From Devosia faecipullorum (GTDB taxonomy: Bacteria > Pseudomonadota > Alphaproteobacteria > Rhizobiales > Devosiaceae), in assembly GCF_015158295.1 (NCBI RefSeq), contig NZ_JACDXV010000004.1, positions 1-64,000 on the forward strand: a DNA stretch of 64,000 nt, in the 5' to 3' direction. A program made the position numbers and the translations under genes. Below the pieces are notes generated by a model, which made no database searches, had not been told where the DNA came from, and saw nothing but the letters and a program-made list of their open reading frames with translations. Position 1 is the stretch's first letter. Every line of letters starts with the position of its first letter. This document shows, piece after piece, positions 1-8,096 of this stretch.

Positions 1-176
1 TGCTCGGCAGGCTTTTTGGTGCTCGGGGATTTAGCAGTCATCTTGGTTCCTTCGTCAGACGACGAGACCAAAACACTCCTTAAAGCTCAACCCTCAATCT
101 GTGCCATGGGCGCTGACGGGGAACACCATCGGTTAAGGCCGGCTATGGCCAGCCCTGCGAAGCGGATCACGAGCGT

Positions 177-815
177 ATGCACGTGCGCATCTGCGAGGCC
201 GACCCCCGCATCGTCGACTACCAGCATCAGCCTCATCGGTTGGAGATCATGCTGAGCGATCGCGCCAAAGCCCTCCTCTACACTCCTGATGCGATCAGAC
301 AGACCGAGGATGGCACGATCGAAGTGGTCGAGACCAAGCAGACAGAGGAGCAGTTCACGCTCTCGTCGCGGTACGCCGAGAAGCTGGCCATGGCCGAGCA
401 GGTGTACGCTAGCCTCGGCTGGCGTTTCCTCCGCCTTTCCCAGGACAAGGATCTCGAGATCAAGCCCCTTTGGCCGAACGCCCGTATGATCTGCCTACGT
501 AACAAGCGCCGTGTGACGACCGCCGATCGCATGCGCTTCCAAGAGGCCGCCCAGCACGAAGGGGGTACGCTTCCCTTCGGCAAGGCCGTGGAGGCTCTTG
601 CCGCGGGCGGGATCTACGAGCCGTGTGACGCTGTGACCCTGCTGCACCGCCTGATCGTGGGCCGCACCGCCTTCCTCGACCTGACCCGCCGCATCAAGAT
701 CGATTCCCCGGTCAAGCTCATCGTCGACCCCGGCCCCCCTTCGATGCTCCGCAATTTGCCTGAATTGTTTGGCTCGGACATCCAGTTCGACGCACTCGAA
801 ATGGAGTTATCGTGA
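177..815 (+). CDS. tnsA: TnsA-like transposon endonuclease, 5' end apparently broken
   Basis: This resembles the TnsA endonuclease that cuts the 5' ends of a Tn7-like element alongside TnsB. The PD-(D/E)XK core is visible: an Asp in YTPDA (about residue 38) and the EVVETK strand (about residues 48-53), preceded by the family-typical DPRIVDYQHQP stretch. The ATG at 177 gives 212 residues, but homologous-looking sequence in the same frame runs upstream to 117. It includes a Glu codon at 159-161, placed exactly 14 residues before the DP motif where TnsA has its first catalytic Glu. A stop at 114 and no ATG, GTG or TTG between 117 and 176 mean the true N-terminus is lost or lies in another frame. 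It overlaps tnsB by 4 bases. Confidence 0.72.
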   Translation: MHVRICEADPRIVDYQHQPHRLEIMLSDRAKALLYTPDAIRQTEDGTIEVVETKQTEEQFTLSSRYAEKLAMAEQVYASLGWRFLRLSQDKDLEIKPLWPNARMICLRNKRRVTTADRMRFQEAAQHEGGTLPFGKAVEALAAGGIYEPCDAVTLLHRLIVGRTAFLDLTRRIKIDSPVKLIVDPGPPSMLRNLPELFGSDIQFDALEMELS

Positions 816-3028
816 TGGGAAAAGGTATCACCCTCAAGATCAGGACCGACGAAGTTTTCGCGTTTTCGGACGGCATGTACCGCTTCGTTCGCGAGCTTGC
901 CGACAGCATCCTGCTCCTGCAGCGCCATGGCACCGGGAAGGAGATTCAGGTAGCGGAGGCGGATCTGATAGACCAGCTCGGTCGCGGCGAGGTAGTTCGC
1001 CTGCGTGATCGCCGCGACCGCAAGGGCCGCCCGATGGTCGAAGCCGACGAGGTCTCCCCGGACGCGAAGCCTGAAGACGTGTTGCGTGCGAAAACCCTGC
1101 AGTTCTACGTTCGCGCCTTCGATGCCGACACCAGTATCGGGCTCGGCAATGCCGGCTTGAACAAGCTTATCAAGCGCAAGCGAGAGGATGCCCAACGAAA
1201 GGGGCTCACCCATGAGTTTTCCGCCGATACCCTGCGTCGGGCGATCCAACGGAATGGAGCTCCCGGAGCCCGCCGCCTGAAAGACTTCATGTCCAAGCGG
1301 GGCCGCACCAAGCGCATGCGCCTCGACCTGACGATTGAGGACATGCTGACTGACGCGGTGAATTTCTACTGGGAACTGCGCTCGCGGGACAAAAAGGATG
1401 CCTGGGCCTACCTGACCGCCGAGCTCAAGAAGGAAAACGCGAAACGCAAGACGGCTGGGCTGTCCAAGCTTTGCCCTCCCAAGGACGCCAGCACGCTCTA
1501 CCGCCGCATCAAGGCGAGCAACTGCAAGGAGAACCACGCAAGGAAGTATTCCGCGCACGAGGCCAACCAGGCATGGAAAGGTGTCTCCACCCACCTCGAC
1601 GCTACGGCGCCCGGTGAGCTCGTTATCATTGACCACACGGTTGTCGACACGTGGGTGTTATTGGACGACAACGGAATTCCGCTCGGCAGACCGACGCTGA
1701 CGGTCGCCATCGACGTCTACAGCCGTTGCATCGTCGGCTTCCTCCTGAGCGCGGAACCCCCGTCTATCTATTCGATGGCCACGGTCATCAAGCACGTCCT
1801 CATGCCCAAGACGTATGTGAAGACGCTTTATCCGGATATTCAGCGCCCATACGACTGCTGGATCCTGCCGAACACCATCCTGATCGACAATGATTGGTCG
1901 CACCTGTCGGGCAGCCTCAGGGATGCGGGCGAAGACATCGGCTTCGAACTTCATTACTCCCCAATCCACTCGCCCGGCCACAAGGCCATCGGGGAGAAGA
2001 TCTTCGACACGCTCAACGACTTCTTCCACAAGCTACCTGCTGCCGTCCCTTACGACGTGACGACCATGCGGAAAGCCCGGCTCAATCCTCAAGACGAGAA
2101 GCCGGTCTATCATCGCGACCTCGAGTATTTCCTGCATCGCTTCATCATCGACCAGTACCACTATCGGCTGCACGAGGGGATCAACGCCGTGCCCGCACGG
2201 CGTTGGGACGAGGGCATCGAGCGGCACGGGCGCGAGTTCGTCGATGACTTCGGTGCCCTCGACCAGCTGCTCGGGAAAGTAGACGAAGCCTCCATCAGCC
2301 GTGCCGGCGTCAAGTACCGCAACATGCGCTTCCATGACGCTGAACTCACCACCGAAATCCTCAACGACATGGTCCGCCTCCAGCCGATCAAGTCCCTTAC
2401 CACCAAGACCTACGGCCAGGTCCGGGCACGGGTGAAGATCAAGATAAACCCCGCGGACTGCAGCAAGATCGACGTCTGGAACGAAGGCGCTGACCCTAAA
2501 CGATACGTGACGCTGCCCAACGTGGACCAGACCATGACCCGTGGCCTCAGCTTCTGGGCTGCCGATCGTGTGCGTGAGCACGCCAAGGAACTGGACCTTG
2601 AGTATTCGTCCGAGGAGGACCGTCTCCTAGCCCGTGATAGCCTGCGCCGTGCCTGGGAAGAACTGGCGCAGCTCACCCCGCGGCGCACCGGTGCAGATGC
2701 CCGGCGCGGCATGGCCCAGGAGACGCCCACCGTCATCGAAGGCGTGGTGAGGTTCGCCGAGGCGGAGCCTTCGGTCTATGGCAATGCCCAGCCTGTAGAA
2801 CTGCCGGCGCTCACTCGCGCCAATTCCTCGCAGAAACCCGTCAGCACCCTGCGCGGTGGCGAGAAGACCAAGGCCAAGATGCGCAAGGCCTTGCAGAAGC
2901 GTGCCACTGCCTCGGAGGAGACTGAGACCGCCCCGCCACCCGCCAAGCCAGAAAAGGGGTTCTTCCTGCCGCCGGCGGCGAAGGCTCCCAAACGCAATCC
3001 CTATGACTTGGACGGAGAGTGGAAGTGA
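812..3028 (+). CDS. tnsB: TnsB-like DDE transposase
   Basis: This 738-residue protein is the strand-transfer transposase of the element. The retroviral-integrase-type core carries Asp274 (in VIIDHT), Asp359 (in ILIDN) and Glu395 (in GHKAIGEK). That is a canonical DDE triad with 35 residues between the second Asp and the Glu. N-terminal helical regions (about 90-245) should hold the end-binding domains, and the basic, Pro-rich C-terminus is where TnsB proteins contact TnsC. The ATG overlaps the tnsA stop. Length and order match Tn7-like elements, and the frame is intact with all catalytic residues. Confidence 0.93.
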   Translation: MMGKGITLKIRTDEVFAFSDGMYRFVRELADSILLLQRHGTGKEIQVAEADLIDQLGRGEVVRLRDRRDRKGRPMVEADEVSPDAKPEDVLRAKTLQFYVRAFDADTSIGLGNAGLNKLIKRKREDAQRKGLTHEFSADTLRRAIQRNGAPGARRLKDFMSKRGRTKRMRLDLTIEDMLTDAVNFYWELRSRDKKDAWAYLTAELKKENAKRKTAGLSKLCPPKDASTLYRRIKASNCKENHARKYSAHEANQAWKGVSTHLDATAPGELVIIDHTVVDTWVLLDDNGIPLGRPTLTVAIDVYSRCIVGFLLSAEPPSIYSMATVIKHVLMPKTYVKTLYPDIQRPYDCWILPNTILIDNDWSHLSGSLRDAGEDIGFELHYSPIHSPGHKAIGEKIFDTLNDFFHKLPAAVPYDVTTMRKARLNPQDEKPVYHRDLEYFLHRFIIDQYHYRLHEGINAVPARRWDEGIERHGREFVDDFGALDQLLGKVDEASISRAGVKYRNMRFHDAELTTEILNDMVRLQPIKSLTTKTYGQVRARVKIKINPADCSKIDVWNEGADPKRYVTLPNVDQTMTRGLSFWAADRVREHAKELDLEYSSEEDRLLARDSLRRAWEELAQLTPRRTGADARRGMAQETPTVIEGVVRFAEAEPSVYGNAQPVELPALTRANSSQKPVSTLRGGEKTKAKMRKALQKRATASEETETAPPPAKPEKGFFLPPAAKAPKRNPYDLDGEWK

Positions 3029-4062
3029 CGTGGACCCCCGAACAAGACCGCAAGATGGACCTTTTCGAGTCCATCTTGGTCGACCATCCCCGCAAGACCC
3101 AGTTGCACACCGCCCTGGGCAACCTCATGCATGAGACCACCCGTGCGTCCCGGCGCTACCAGGAGCGGGCCGCTGCTGCCGGGGGGCGCCCCTTGAAAGC
3201 GGAAGAGTTATACCTGCTGCCGGTGATCGGTCCTTCGGGTGCGACCAAGACCAAGTCGTTGAGTACCTATGTGGATGCCGTCCTTTCCGACCCCCGCCTG
3301 GAACCGGACGAGGTTCCGGTGCTCGTCGTGACGGTCCGCAATTCCGTTAAGTCCACCCGTCACCTTCAGGCGGCGATTCTGCTTGCCTTTGGGGACATTG
3401 CCGCCTCCGAGGAGGTCCTGTGCCAGCGGGATTACTCGGAGGCCCGTGTCAACATGGACCTGCTCGAGAAGGCTCGCGCCAGGAAGACGCGTATCGTCAT
3501 CCTCGACGAATGCCACAGCATGATCCAGAACGCCGGTCCCGTGCTTCTCGACTCCATGGCTACGGCCATGAAGAGCTTCGTCAACGATGGACTTTTCAGC
3601 TTGGTTCTGGTGGGTACCGACAGGGTGAAGAGGCTCCTGCAATTCAGCGAGAACCATTCCCGTCAGAAGCGCATCGTCGACTTCGGACCGGCATCCCTCG
3701 ATGACCCCGAAGACGTGCAGTATTTCATGCAATTCGTGGGGCGCTTCGAGAAGGAGATGCTTGCCAAGAAGGTGATAACGGAGCCGCTCAACATGATCGG
3801 CGACGTGGCGACGCGTGCCATCGTCTACGACATGGCACGGGGCGTTGTGGGGACGGTCGTTCGTATCCTTCGCATCGCCTTGGAACAGTCGTTCGAAGAA
3901 GGCCAGCTGCTGGACTGGACCCATGTGGCGAAGGCATTCCGCGCCTGGAACCGCGCCCTCGAAAAGCCGGGCCCGGATCCCTTTGCCAGCACCAGCGCGT
4001 CCAAGAAGACGCAGATGAAGCTTGAGGCGATCGAGGCCATCAGCATGAAGGCAGCCGAATGA
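3019..4062 (+). CDS. tnsC: TnsC-like AAA+ regulator ATPase
   Basis: This AAA+ ATPase links target recognition to the transposase in Tn7-like systems. Walker A is GPSGATKTK (residues 71-79), a relaxed form in which the second Gly of GxGK is replaced, and Walker B is IVILDE (159-164). GTG at 3019 is listed; GTG at 3025 would overlap the tnsB stop by 4 bases with a GGAG upstream, and is equally plausible. The C-terminus overlaps the tniQ start by 4 bases. At 347 residues it is close to TniB/TnsC of compact elements and shorter than Tn7 TnsC. Confidence 0.9.
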   Translation: MEVTWTPEQDRKMDLFESILVDHPRKTQLHTALGNLMHETTRASRRYQERAAAAGGRPLKAEELYLLPVIGPSGATKTKSLSTYVDAVLSDPRLEPDEVPVLVVTVRNSVKSTRHLQAAILLAFGDIAASEEVLCQRDYSEARVNMDLLEKARARKTRIVILDECHSMIQNAGPVLLDSMATAMKSFVNDGLFSLVLVGTDRVKRLLQFSENHSRQKRIVDFGPASLDDPEDVQYFMQFVGRFEKEMLAKKVITEPLNMIGDVATRAIVYDMARGVVGTVVRILRIALEQSFEEGQLLDWTHVAKAFRAWNRALEKPGPDPFASTSASKKTQMKLEAIEAISMKAAE

Positions 4063-5996
4063 CCTGGCGGTACAGCAAGGACAAGCTCGTCGAGCCAGGA
4101 AGGGTCGTTCCCGCCTTCATCACCATGCAGCCTGAACCCGACGAAAGTCTTGCCGGATTGTTCAACCGTATGTTCGGACGCACGGTGTTTTCCAACTTCA
4201 GCGCAGCCGCCGCCCGTGCCGGCATAGCGAGCAACCGGCCCGATTTCATGGCCAGCTCGGAACTCACCGACGCGCAGGTCGAGGGCCTCGCTGCCCGACT
4301 CGGTACCAGCACGGACGAGGTCCGGTTCCGCCTGCATCCCCCGGCGCGGATTGGAGACAACGGCACTCGTGGTGTCAACTTCCACGGGCAATTCCTGCGG
4401 TTGACCTTCCTGGAGCGCGAGCGAAGGCGTGTTTCGCCGATGGCTTTGGAGTTGAACCGCTACCATCGTGCCCTTTGGGATGTACGCCCCTTGTCCTTCG
4501 ACAGCTCTACCATGGAACTGCTGCTCGACACCTGCCCGGTCTGCGGAAACAAGCTACGCTGGCGCAACCTGTTCGGTCCCGAGAAATGTGACCACTGCCG
4601 CGACGGGCGGGGGCTGCCATGCACAGACCTTCGCGACCACCGCCAACCGATGGTGCCGGAGGAGCAGCATGACGTTCTTCGTGCCGTGGCCGGCCTGTTG
4701 GATCCACGTGCCGAAGTGCGGGAGCAGTCGGTCCGCTTCTTCCCCGATCCCTGGCGGGGATTGGCGCCTAGCGAGATATTCCATCTCCTCACCGAGATGG
4801 GGCTCGCGACCTCGGGACTTTCCGGAACATTGTTGCCCTCGTCGCTGCCGCTGCATGCCGATGCGCTCTATGAAGCCGGTAGGGTGCTGGCGGGTGGCGT
4901 GGAGGCTTTCCATGCTTGGTCGGACAGCACGCTGACCAGGAAGGATGCTCCTCACTGGACCGTCGACAGACCTATGGCCAGCACGGGCTACGATCGTCTG
5001 GTGAAATGCCCGCATATTTCTCTTTCCGCGAAATCCTTGCTGCAAGGCATGAGGCTGGACATACGCAAGGTCACCCGTCGGCGACGCGCCGGATCGTTCG
5101 CGTGGTTAGTGGCGTGGGACCTCACCAGGGAGTTCCATGTCGATCACGCCCGGACGCGCACCTTCGTCAAACATGTGAAATCGGTGATCCGGGCCGGGGG
5201 GGATCTCTCTTCCGAGAAAATCCCGAAGACAAAGGAGGAGTTCGCTTCGTTGATCCCGGTAATTAAGGATGCGGTGTCGATCGGACTCGCAGCATCCATG
5301 CTGAGGGCGGGCATGGACGTGGTGGACGGCATTGGCAAGATTGGTTTGCTCCAGCCCATCCAGTCTCCTGCATCGCTTCTGCTCAAGGCGAACACAAGCT
5401 ATTCGGGATCCGCTGTCCGCCAGCTCATGGAGCAGTTCCAGTCCAGGCTCGGCAGGTCGACCGAAGGCGATGACCTCTGCCCTGTCGCCACCGTGCTGAG
5501 GAATAGCGGCATTCGTCCGCTTCCCCGTGCCGCTGCCTGGCATCTTATCTGGTCCGGAGCCGCCCATGTTCTATGCAGCCGACCTGATCCCTCCGACTGG
5601 CTGCGTGAAGTTTTGGTTCCCGATCCGGCAGCGTTCATTGCGCTGCTCCATGATCACCCTTCTGTTCGGACCGATGTTGCACTTCCCGACCAGGTGACGA
5701 CGCAAGTCGCGGCGCAGATGATAGACTCCGACATCGTCGTCGTCGCCCAATTGGTCAAGAACAAGATCCTGTCGCCTAGTGCCAAAACCAGGCCTTTGAT
5801 GTTCCGTCGCAAGGACGTTGAACAGTTCGCCGAGAAGTACGTCTCGACCCCGGAGCTGAAGCGGGCGTTGGGGTGGGCAAAGGGCGGACCTCTGTCGGCT
5901 TCCTGCCCGGATCTTCCGCCAAGCGCATTCGATTTCGCCGGCCAGAGAAGTCGTTTCTATCTACGCTCGGATTGCACGGGGATACTCCAGGCCTGA
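4059..5996 (+). CDS. tniQ: TniQ/TnsD-family target-selection protein
   Basis: TniQ/TnsD proteins choose the insertion site. The N-terminal QPEPDESLAGLFNRM segment is typical of the TniQ domain, and a zinc ribbon follows with Cys159, Cys162, Cys177 and Cys180 (CPVC and CDHC). At 645 residues it is far longer than the short TniQ of CRISPR-associated elements and closer to TnsD. This suggests that the C-terminal part reads a specific chromosomal attachment sequence, though I cannot name that site. It is the last gene of the module, followed after about 30 bases by a strong hairpin terminator. Confidence 0.87.
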   Translation: MTWRYSKDKLVEPGRVVPAFITMQPEPDESLAGLFNRMFGRTVFSNFSAAAARAGIASNRPDFMASSELTDAQVEGLAARLGTSTDEVRFRLHPPARIGDNGTRGVNFHGQFLRLTFLERERRRVSPMALELNRYHRALWDVRPLSFDSSTMELLLDTCPVCGNKLRWRNLFGPEKCDHCRDGRGLPCTDLRDHRQPMVPEEQHDVLRAVAGLLDPRAEVREQSVRFFPDPWRGLAPSEIFHLLTEMGLATSGLSGTLLPSSLPLHADALYEAGRVLAGGVEAFHAWSDSTLTRKDAPHWTVDRPMASTGYDRLVKCPHISLSAKSLLQGMRLDIRKVTRRRRAGSFAWLVAWDLTREFHVDHARTRTFVKHVKSVIRAGGDLSSEKIPKTKEEFASLIPVIKDAVSIGLAASMLRAGMDVVDGIGKIGLLQPIQSPASLLLKANTSYSGSAVRQLMEQFQSRLGRSTEGDDLCPVATVLRNSGIRPLPRAAAWHLIWSGAAHVLCSRPDPSDWLREVLVPDPAAFIALLHDHPSVRTDVALPDQVTTQVAAQMIDSDIVVVAQLVKNKILSPSAKTRPLMFRRKDVEQFAEKYVSTPELKRALGWAKGGPLSASCPDLPPSAFDFAGQRSRFYLRSDCTGILQA

Positions 5997-6026
5997 GCTT
6001 TTCGCTTCGTCCGCTGAGGTATGGCT

Positions 6027-6057
6027 AACGCCGTCGACGTGTAACGTCGACGGCGTT
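6027..6057 (+). terminator. Terminator of the tns operon
   Basis: A perfect 14-base stem (6027-6040 with 6044-6057) around a three-base loop lies 30 bases after the tniQ stop and is followed by CCTGTTT. It is very stable but has only a short T tract. Confidence 0.8.
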
Positions 6058-6080
6058 CCTGTTTGACCCCAAAGCACAGC

Positions 6081-6199
6081 GTTGCATTCTTACAGCCGAA
6101 ACCTCACTATCGTTGCAGTCTTACAGCCGGAACAGTTGCAGTCTTAGATCGCAGGTTCGAGTGCTATCAAAGACTTAGCCGTAGCACTCTTACAGCCCC
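6081..6199 (-). repeat. Degenerate direct repeats, probable TnsB-binding array at a transposon end
   Basis: Four copies of a GTTGCAGTCTTACAGCCG-like unit start at 6081, 6112, 6135 and 6181; a fifth, more decayed unit (AGACTTAGCCG) lies at about 6170-6180. Spacings are 31, 23 and 46 bases. Tandem, same-orientation sites of about 20 bases at a terminus are what TnsB recognises in Tn7-like elements. If this is the end beyond tniQ, the outside-in reading is on the minus strand. The irregular spacing and degenerate copies argue against a CRISPR array. Confidence 0.6.
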
Positions 6200-6256
6200 G
6201 GCATATCATCAATAAAAGACATAGGCGCTGCCTGCCTGAATTTTCGGGGAGGCCAT

Positions 6257-6475
6257 ATGTCGTTGTTTGCCGAGGATTTCCGAGCGCTTCCGAAGACGTC
6301 CGTCGGGGCCATGGCATATGCAATGGTACACGACATATGGGAAAGCTCTGCGTTTCCACTGGGCCTGAATTTTTGTGCGCTCATCACGGGTTATCTAAAA
6401 ACGGTGCCGCGGCAGCCCTGGCATCTGCATGAATACCCTGACTGGGTTATTCTATGGCTCCCGCCCGATCACTAG
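6257..6475 (+). CDS. Small hypothetical protein
   Basis: This 72-codon reading frame begins at an ATG preceded four bases earlier by a strong GGGGAGG ribosome-binding site. The predicted protein is rich in Trp and Pro and has one weakly hydrophobic stretch (about residues 34-46). I recognise no family. It sits between the putative transposon end and the outer-membrane protein gene, so it could be the first chromosomal gene after the insertion. The ribosome-binding site is the main support. Confidence 0.4.
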   Translation: MSLFAEDFRALPKTSVGAMAYAMVHDIWESSAFPLGLNFCALITGYLKTVPRQPWHLHEYPDWVILWLPPDH

Positions 6476-6547
6476 GCTGCCTTCCCAGCACACTCTGTTT
6501 CCAACGAACGAGGCCGAGTGATTCCAATTTTTTGATCGAGTGACCTT

Positions 6548-7192
6548 ATGAAAAGAACAGCCATTGTCCTGGCCACTTTAAGCGTCAGCCCAGCCTTTGC
6601 GGCTGACCTTATTAACATGCCGTCCCAAATGACGGCACCGACACCTGTCATGGACACGTGGACTGGCTTTTACACTGGCGTGAATGCCGGCATGGGGCAT
6701 GCTGAAGTCACCAGGGGCGGCGCTGTGATGGGGGGATTTGACGCCCTCAGAGGGATAAATGGCGGCGCGCAGATTGGCTACAATCTGCAAACCGGCCCTG
6801 CAGTCTTTGGTGTGGAAGCCGACCTTCAGGGCGCCCATATGTCCCAATCCATCAATGGCGCCACGCACACATTGCAATATTTCGGCACAGTTCGCGCCCG
6901 CGTGGGACTGGATATCGCTGGCATGGTCATGCCCTACCTCACCGCAGGTATCGCTGGTGGCGGCGCAACGCATGATCTGCCGCCTCCCGGCGCATCATCC
7001 ACCAAATTTCATGCGGGTTGGACCGTTGGCGCCGGCGTCGAGGCGAAACTCAGCGATAATGTCAGCGTGAAAGCAGAATACCTTCACCTCAATCTGGGCG
7101 AGGCCGTCTATTTCCCGGTGGCTGGCATTGCCAATACCGAAGTCGAGATGGGAGCCAATATTGCCCGCATCGGTGTAAATTTCCATTTCTAG
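6548..7192 (+). CDS. Outer-membrane beta-barrel protein (Omp25/Omp31-like)
   Basis: The protein has a signal peptide ending at about residue 18 (PAFA, then ADL). A small eight-strand-type barrel follows, with the WTGFYTGVNAG opening common in rhizobial Omp25-like proteins, alternating Gly/aromatic strands, and a C-terminal GVNFHF with a terminal Phe for BAM recognition. At 214 residues it matches the family. Members are abundant structural surface proteins of alphaproteobacteria; the specific role here is unknown. It is monocistronic, with an IS fragment directly after the stop. Confidence 0.85.
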   Translation: MKRTAIVLATLSVSPAFAADLINMPSQMTAPTPVMDTWTGFYTGVNAGMGHAEVTRGGAVMGGFDALRGINGGAQIGYNLQTGPAVFGVEADLQGAHMSQSINGATHTLQYFGTVRARVGLDIAGMVMPYLTAGIAGGGATHDLPPPGASSTKFHAGWTVGAGVEAKLSDNVSVKAEYLHLNLGEAVYFPVAGIANTEVEMGANIARIGVNFHF

Positions 7193-7195
7193 CCG

Positions 7196-7455
7196 ACCGT
7201 GGAAAAAGCCGCTGGGACGAATGCGCAGGCACTGGCACACGGTGCGCGCCGAGAATTGCTGGCGATGCGCCGCCGGATCTCCTCGGCCTGCCCATCGCTA
7301 TTCTCGACTGGCGCTGCATAGTTCTTGCGTCACTCACGAAGCAAGAGCGCACTGATCCCCAAACGCTGCGAAACCTGCGAAACCGGATAGCCCTGCCCGG
7401 TGATCTGGCGCGCTGCATCGTGCTTGAACTCCAAGGCGAAATTGCTGCTGCTCAA
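7196..7455 (-). pseudogene. Remnant of an IS3-family element (orfA and orfB fragments)
   Basis: The minus strand from 7455 to 7330 reads as an OrfA N-terminus (EFKHDAARQITGQGYPVSQV then SQRLGIS), the helix-turn-helix of IS3-type transposases, and then stops. Further along, 7240-7196 reads VCQCLRIRPSGFFHG in another frame (the first codon is GTG at 7243 or ATG at 7240), matching the start of OrfB. The middle is degraded and most of orfB is missing. It is a dead fragment immediately after the barrel-protein gene; no terminal inverted repeats were found. Confidence 0.7.
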
Positions 7456-7561
7456 AAAGCCCTCCTTGCCTCGAAATCAGGGAAGAAGGCGTCTACAAAT
7501 CCAGGGGCTATTCAGTTCGGATTGCCTTGCGCCGGGCACGCCGTTAGCAAGATGGTCACGA

Positions 7562-7933
7562 ATGATAGTGTCGATTGTCGCAATGAACTCACAGCTTATT
7601 CGAATTGGGGCCTGGCTCCTGCTGGTGGCCATTCTGGTGGTAACGCTTGGTCCGATCGGCCTGCGGCCAGTTTCAGCCGCGCCGGTGCAATTGGAGCGGC
7701 TGTTGGCGTTCGGCTTGCTTGGCTTGACCTTTGCCCTCGCCTATCCGCGCCATCTTCTATTGGTGGCCCTGCTGACTTTCGGCGCAGCCTTGGCGCTGGA
7801 AGTGTTTCAATATGCGGTTCCCGGCCGCCACGCGCGGGCATCGGACTTCGTTGCCAAGATTGTTGGCGGCGGCCTTGGCATCGCCACCGGCTGGGCGTTT
7901 GCCAGATTCATCAGCCTGCGGGACAAGCTCTGA
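7562..7933 (+). CDS. VanZ-like membrane protein
   Basis: This is a small polytopic protein of 123 residues from the ATG at 7562 (another ATG at 7583 is possible). It has about four membrane segments and the VanZ-family signature: an E..Q loop followed by PGRHARASD and a Gly-rich last helix. VanZ homologues are widespread in bacteria without glycopeptide resistance and their function is mostly unknown. The open frame extends further upstream into the IS3 remnant, but that part is not membrane-like and is probably not translated. Confidence 0.7.
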   Translation: MIVSIVAMNSQLIRIGAWLLLVAILVVTLGPIGLRPVSAAPVQLERLLAFGLLGLTFALAYPRHLLLVALLTFGAALALEVFQYAVPGRHARASDFVAKIVGGGLGIATGWAFARFISLRDKL

Positions 7934-8096
7934 ATCGAGAACGGCGCGGGACTGTCACCCTGCCCTTTCCGCAATTCCGAATTGCCCGAGGCGCGAAGGG
8001 CGACAATCTGGACACGGCCAATGAATGCGCTCATCCTGCGTTGTCGGAGGCGATCTGCATCGCTGCGCAGAATTGCCCCGCCTGAAAGGCAGAAAA

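Larger units (their letters stand above)
117..6221 (+). mobile_element. Tn7-like transposon, transposition module and one end
   Basis: Four consecutive genes encode a TnsA-like endonuclease, a DDE transposase, a TnsC-type ATPase and a TniQ/TnsD-type target selector, each start overlapping the previous stop. A terminator and an array of degenerate repeats follow tniQ, and I take these as the TnsB sites of one transposon end. The other end and any cargo would lie to the left of the window. The right limit given (6221) is the inner edge of a possible ...CA terminus and is a guess; 6211 is another candidate. No cas genes are present here, so nothing supports an RNA-guided variant. Confidence 0.7.

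Noticed and set aside
117..176. Programmed frameshift producing full-length TnsA
   Set aside because: No classic slippery heptamer or downstream pseudoknot is visible; an ordinary mutation or loss of the 5' end is simpler.
6081..6199. CRISPR-like array near a Tn7-like element
   Set aside because: Units are degenerate and spaced at 31, 23 and 46 bases, and no cas genes are present; they fit transposase-binding sites better.
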